DNA of 6,058 nt from Clostridia bacterium (GTDB lineage: Bacteria > Bacillota > Clostridia > Oscillospirales > Acutalibacteraceae): positions 1-6,058 of the forward strand of contig CAAEIG010000207.1 of NCBI GenBank assembly GCA_900755895.1. The letters run 5' to 3'. Positions 4,936 to 6,058 of the stretch are shown here, piece after piece (position 1 is the stretch's first letter; every line of letters begins with the position of its first letter). Made by a program: the position numbers and the translations under genes. A model generated the notes under the pieces. It saw nothing but the letters and a program-made list of their open reading frames with translations, did not search any database and was not told the DNA's origin.

Positions 4936-6058
4936 TCACATCCCGCCCATGACCATGCCGCCCTGGGTCTGCTCCTCCTCGTGGTCGTCCGGCTTGTGGC
5001 CCATAGCAATCTTCTTCTCCTGGATTTTTCTTCGGAGTTTGCGGTCGACATGGAGACCGGCGCTGGAGTGGGGCAGAGCGTGGTTCTCAAAGATCCGGCT
5101 CATGTGGTAGAGCAGGCGGGTGGCCGCCAGCATGACGGAGGGCGGACGGAGGTCGTTTTGCCGTTCCAGGAAGAACTGAGCGTACTGGTTCCCCTGGGCG
5201 GCGGAGCGGCTGAACCAGACCATCGCCTGGGTCTGGTCGTGAGTCACTCCCTGCCCAGTCAGGTATAACTTACCCAGCATATACTGGGCGTACTGGTCGT
5301 CCGCCTCTGCCGACTGGCTGAACCACTCCACAGCTTTGACGATATCTTTGGTCACCACCTCGCCGGTCAAATACTCCTTGCCCAGCCGGTAGGCGGCATA
5401 GTGGTTCCCACTCTGAGCAGCCTGTTTCAACCAGCGGATACCCTCGTCCGGGTCCCGGACTTCCATATCGTCAGAGAGAAACAGCTTGCCCAGGGCATAC
5501 TGGGCTTCTGGCAGACCGTGTTCTGCCGCCTGGGTGAGCCAGTGTTTTGCCTTTTGACTGTTCGGGATCAGCAGAGGGCCGCCCTGGTAGAGTTGCCCCA
5601 TCAAGTATTGAGCATGGGCGTCCCCTCGATCTGCCAGCCGCTCCAATTCCTCCGCTGCACCGTCCCGGTCTTCCAGAGGAAGGGAATCGTCCCGGATGAT
5701 CTGCCGCAGTTCCCAGCAATCATAGGACTCACCTCGCACTTGCTCCGGTTCGTCATGGTCGCTCAGGTCAACGTCCTCGAAGGTGATCTCCCCCAGCCGG
5801 ATGCGCTCCGCCTCCTGGATGACGGCGTTCTTGATCTGCCGGAACTCTTTTTCCTGGGACAGCTTTTTCTTCTCTCTGGGCTTGTCGTGGTAGTAGCTGT
5901 CCACCTCACTTTGGAGGACGCACCACTGGTCGTAGCATTGTTTCACTACCGGAAGTTCCTCCAGCCTGTCCACTACCTCGTCCACGGTTTTCTTGACGGA
6001 CTTGGGCAGGTAGCCGTAGGACTTCTTACCCTTGACCGTCTCCAGCTGTCCGGCCAGC
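4936..6058 (-). CDS. Relaxase (MobP/MobL-like) C-terminal part with Sel1 repeats, 5' end beyond window
   Basis: The frame is open from the right edge and gives 373 visible residues. The coding potential continues through a GTG at 5985, with KKSYGYLPKSVKKTVDEVV in one frame across it, so that GTG is not the start. The beginning resembles the conserved middle of MobP/MobL-type relaxases of Firmicutes elements (YGYLP, then LPVVKQCYDQW). Next come an acidic-basic linker, four consecutive 36-residue Sel1 repeats at visible residues 146-289 (DNA 5191-5622) with the start of a fifth, and a basic-then-acidic tail (KLRRKIQEKKIAMGHKPDDHEEE) ending in a Met/Gly-rich stretch. Relaxases nick oriT and lead the strand into the recipient; the catalytic Tyr/His part lies outside the window, so activity cannot be judged. 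A stand-alone Sel1 protein is the alternative but fits the open 5' end less well. Confidence 0.8.
   Translation of the reverse strand, partial: LAGQLETVKGKKSYGYLPKSVKKTVDEVVDRLEELPVVKQCYDQWCVLQSEVDSYYHDKPREKKKLSQEKEFRQIKNAVIQEAERIRLGEITFEDVDLSDHDEPEQVRGESYDCWELRQIIRDDSLPLEDRDGAAEELERLADRGDAHAQYLMGQLYQGGPLLIPNSQKAKHWLTQAAEHGLPEAQYALGKLFLSDDMEVRDPDEGIRWLKQAAQSGNHYAAYRLGKEYLTGEVVTKDIVKAVEWFSQSAEADDQYAQYMLGKLYLTGQGVTHDQTQAMVWFSRSAAQGNQYAQFFLERQNDLRPPSVMLAATRLLYHMSRIFENHALPHSSAGLHVDRKLRRKIQEKKIAMGHKPDDHEEEQTQGGMVMGGM
5191..5622 (-). repeat. Four tandem Sel1-type repeats within the relaxase gene (4 x 108 bp)
   Basis: Four units of exactly 36 codons follow one another. Each contains an A-x-Y-x-L-G-K-x-Y/F block, a variable turn, then A-x-x-W-x-x-x-A/S-A. 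They share the protein pattern but have diverged in DNA, so they look like an old domain array rather than a recent expansion. Sel1 arrays form alpha-solenoids that normally bind other proteins. Confidence 0.85.

Noticed and set aside
4861..4938. Terminator after the relaxase gene
   Set aside because: ACCCC/GGGGT and GTTG/CAAC stems are short and none is followed by a run of T on the minus strand.
4576..5268. Long plus-strand open frame of 230 codons
   Set aside because: It lies antisense to the zinc-ribbon gene and the relaxase tail, which both have clear protein motifs, and its translation shows no domain pattern.
5983..5985. GTG as start of the Sel1-repeat protein
   Set aside because: The frame continues upstream to the window edge with relaxase-like sequence and no ribosome site precedes this GTG.

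Overview
The window looks like the integration end of a conjugative or mobilizable element (ICE/IME) joined to chromosomal-type metabolic genes. The likely host is an anaerobic, moderately GC-rich Gram-positive gut clostridium, perhaps Oscillospiraceae-like. This rests on strong GGAGG-type ribosome sites, GTG starts, an oxygen-sensitive sulfatase-maturase-type radical SAM enzyme, and a MobP/MobL-like relaxase tail with Sel1 repeats. The genus is an inference. All six supported genes lie on the minus strand and are read from right to left.

Right part (6058 to about 2090) is the element. It starts with the C-terminal 373 residues of a relaxase-like protein cut by the window edge (6058-4936), with four 36-residue Sel1 repeats. 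After about 170 bp comes a 68-residue zinc-ribbon protein (4761-4555). Two paralogous full-length tyrosine recombinases follow (4502-3309 and 3351-2137), overlapping by 43 bp and both with complete catalytic sets. A GC-rich hairpin terminator (2093-2124) closes this block. Just beyond it is a perfect 7-bp inverted repeat with a 5-bp centre (2046-2064), a speculative recombination core site.

Middle part (about 1755-2136) is a gene-free, AT-richer stretch that probably holds the element-chromosome junction. It also contains an imperfect palindrome (1895-1920) and a good sigma-A promoter (TTGCCA-N17-TATACT) firing leftward.

Left part (1754 to 1) is a two-gene operon from that promoter: a TauE/SafE-family anion exporter, then, 2 bp after its stop, an anaerobic sulfatase-maturating-enzyme-like radical SAM/SPASM protein cut by the left edge. 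The maturase ribosome site is made by the last glycine codons of the exporter. A simple reading is that the maturase activates sulfatases and the exporter disposes of a sulfur oxyanion. No sulfatase is visible in the window.

The maturase and the relaxase are both open at the window edges. Start codons were set from ribosome-site spacing for the exporter, recombinase A, recombinase B and the zinc-ribbon gene. No tRNA, rRNA, CRISPR array or insertion sequence was seen.
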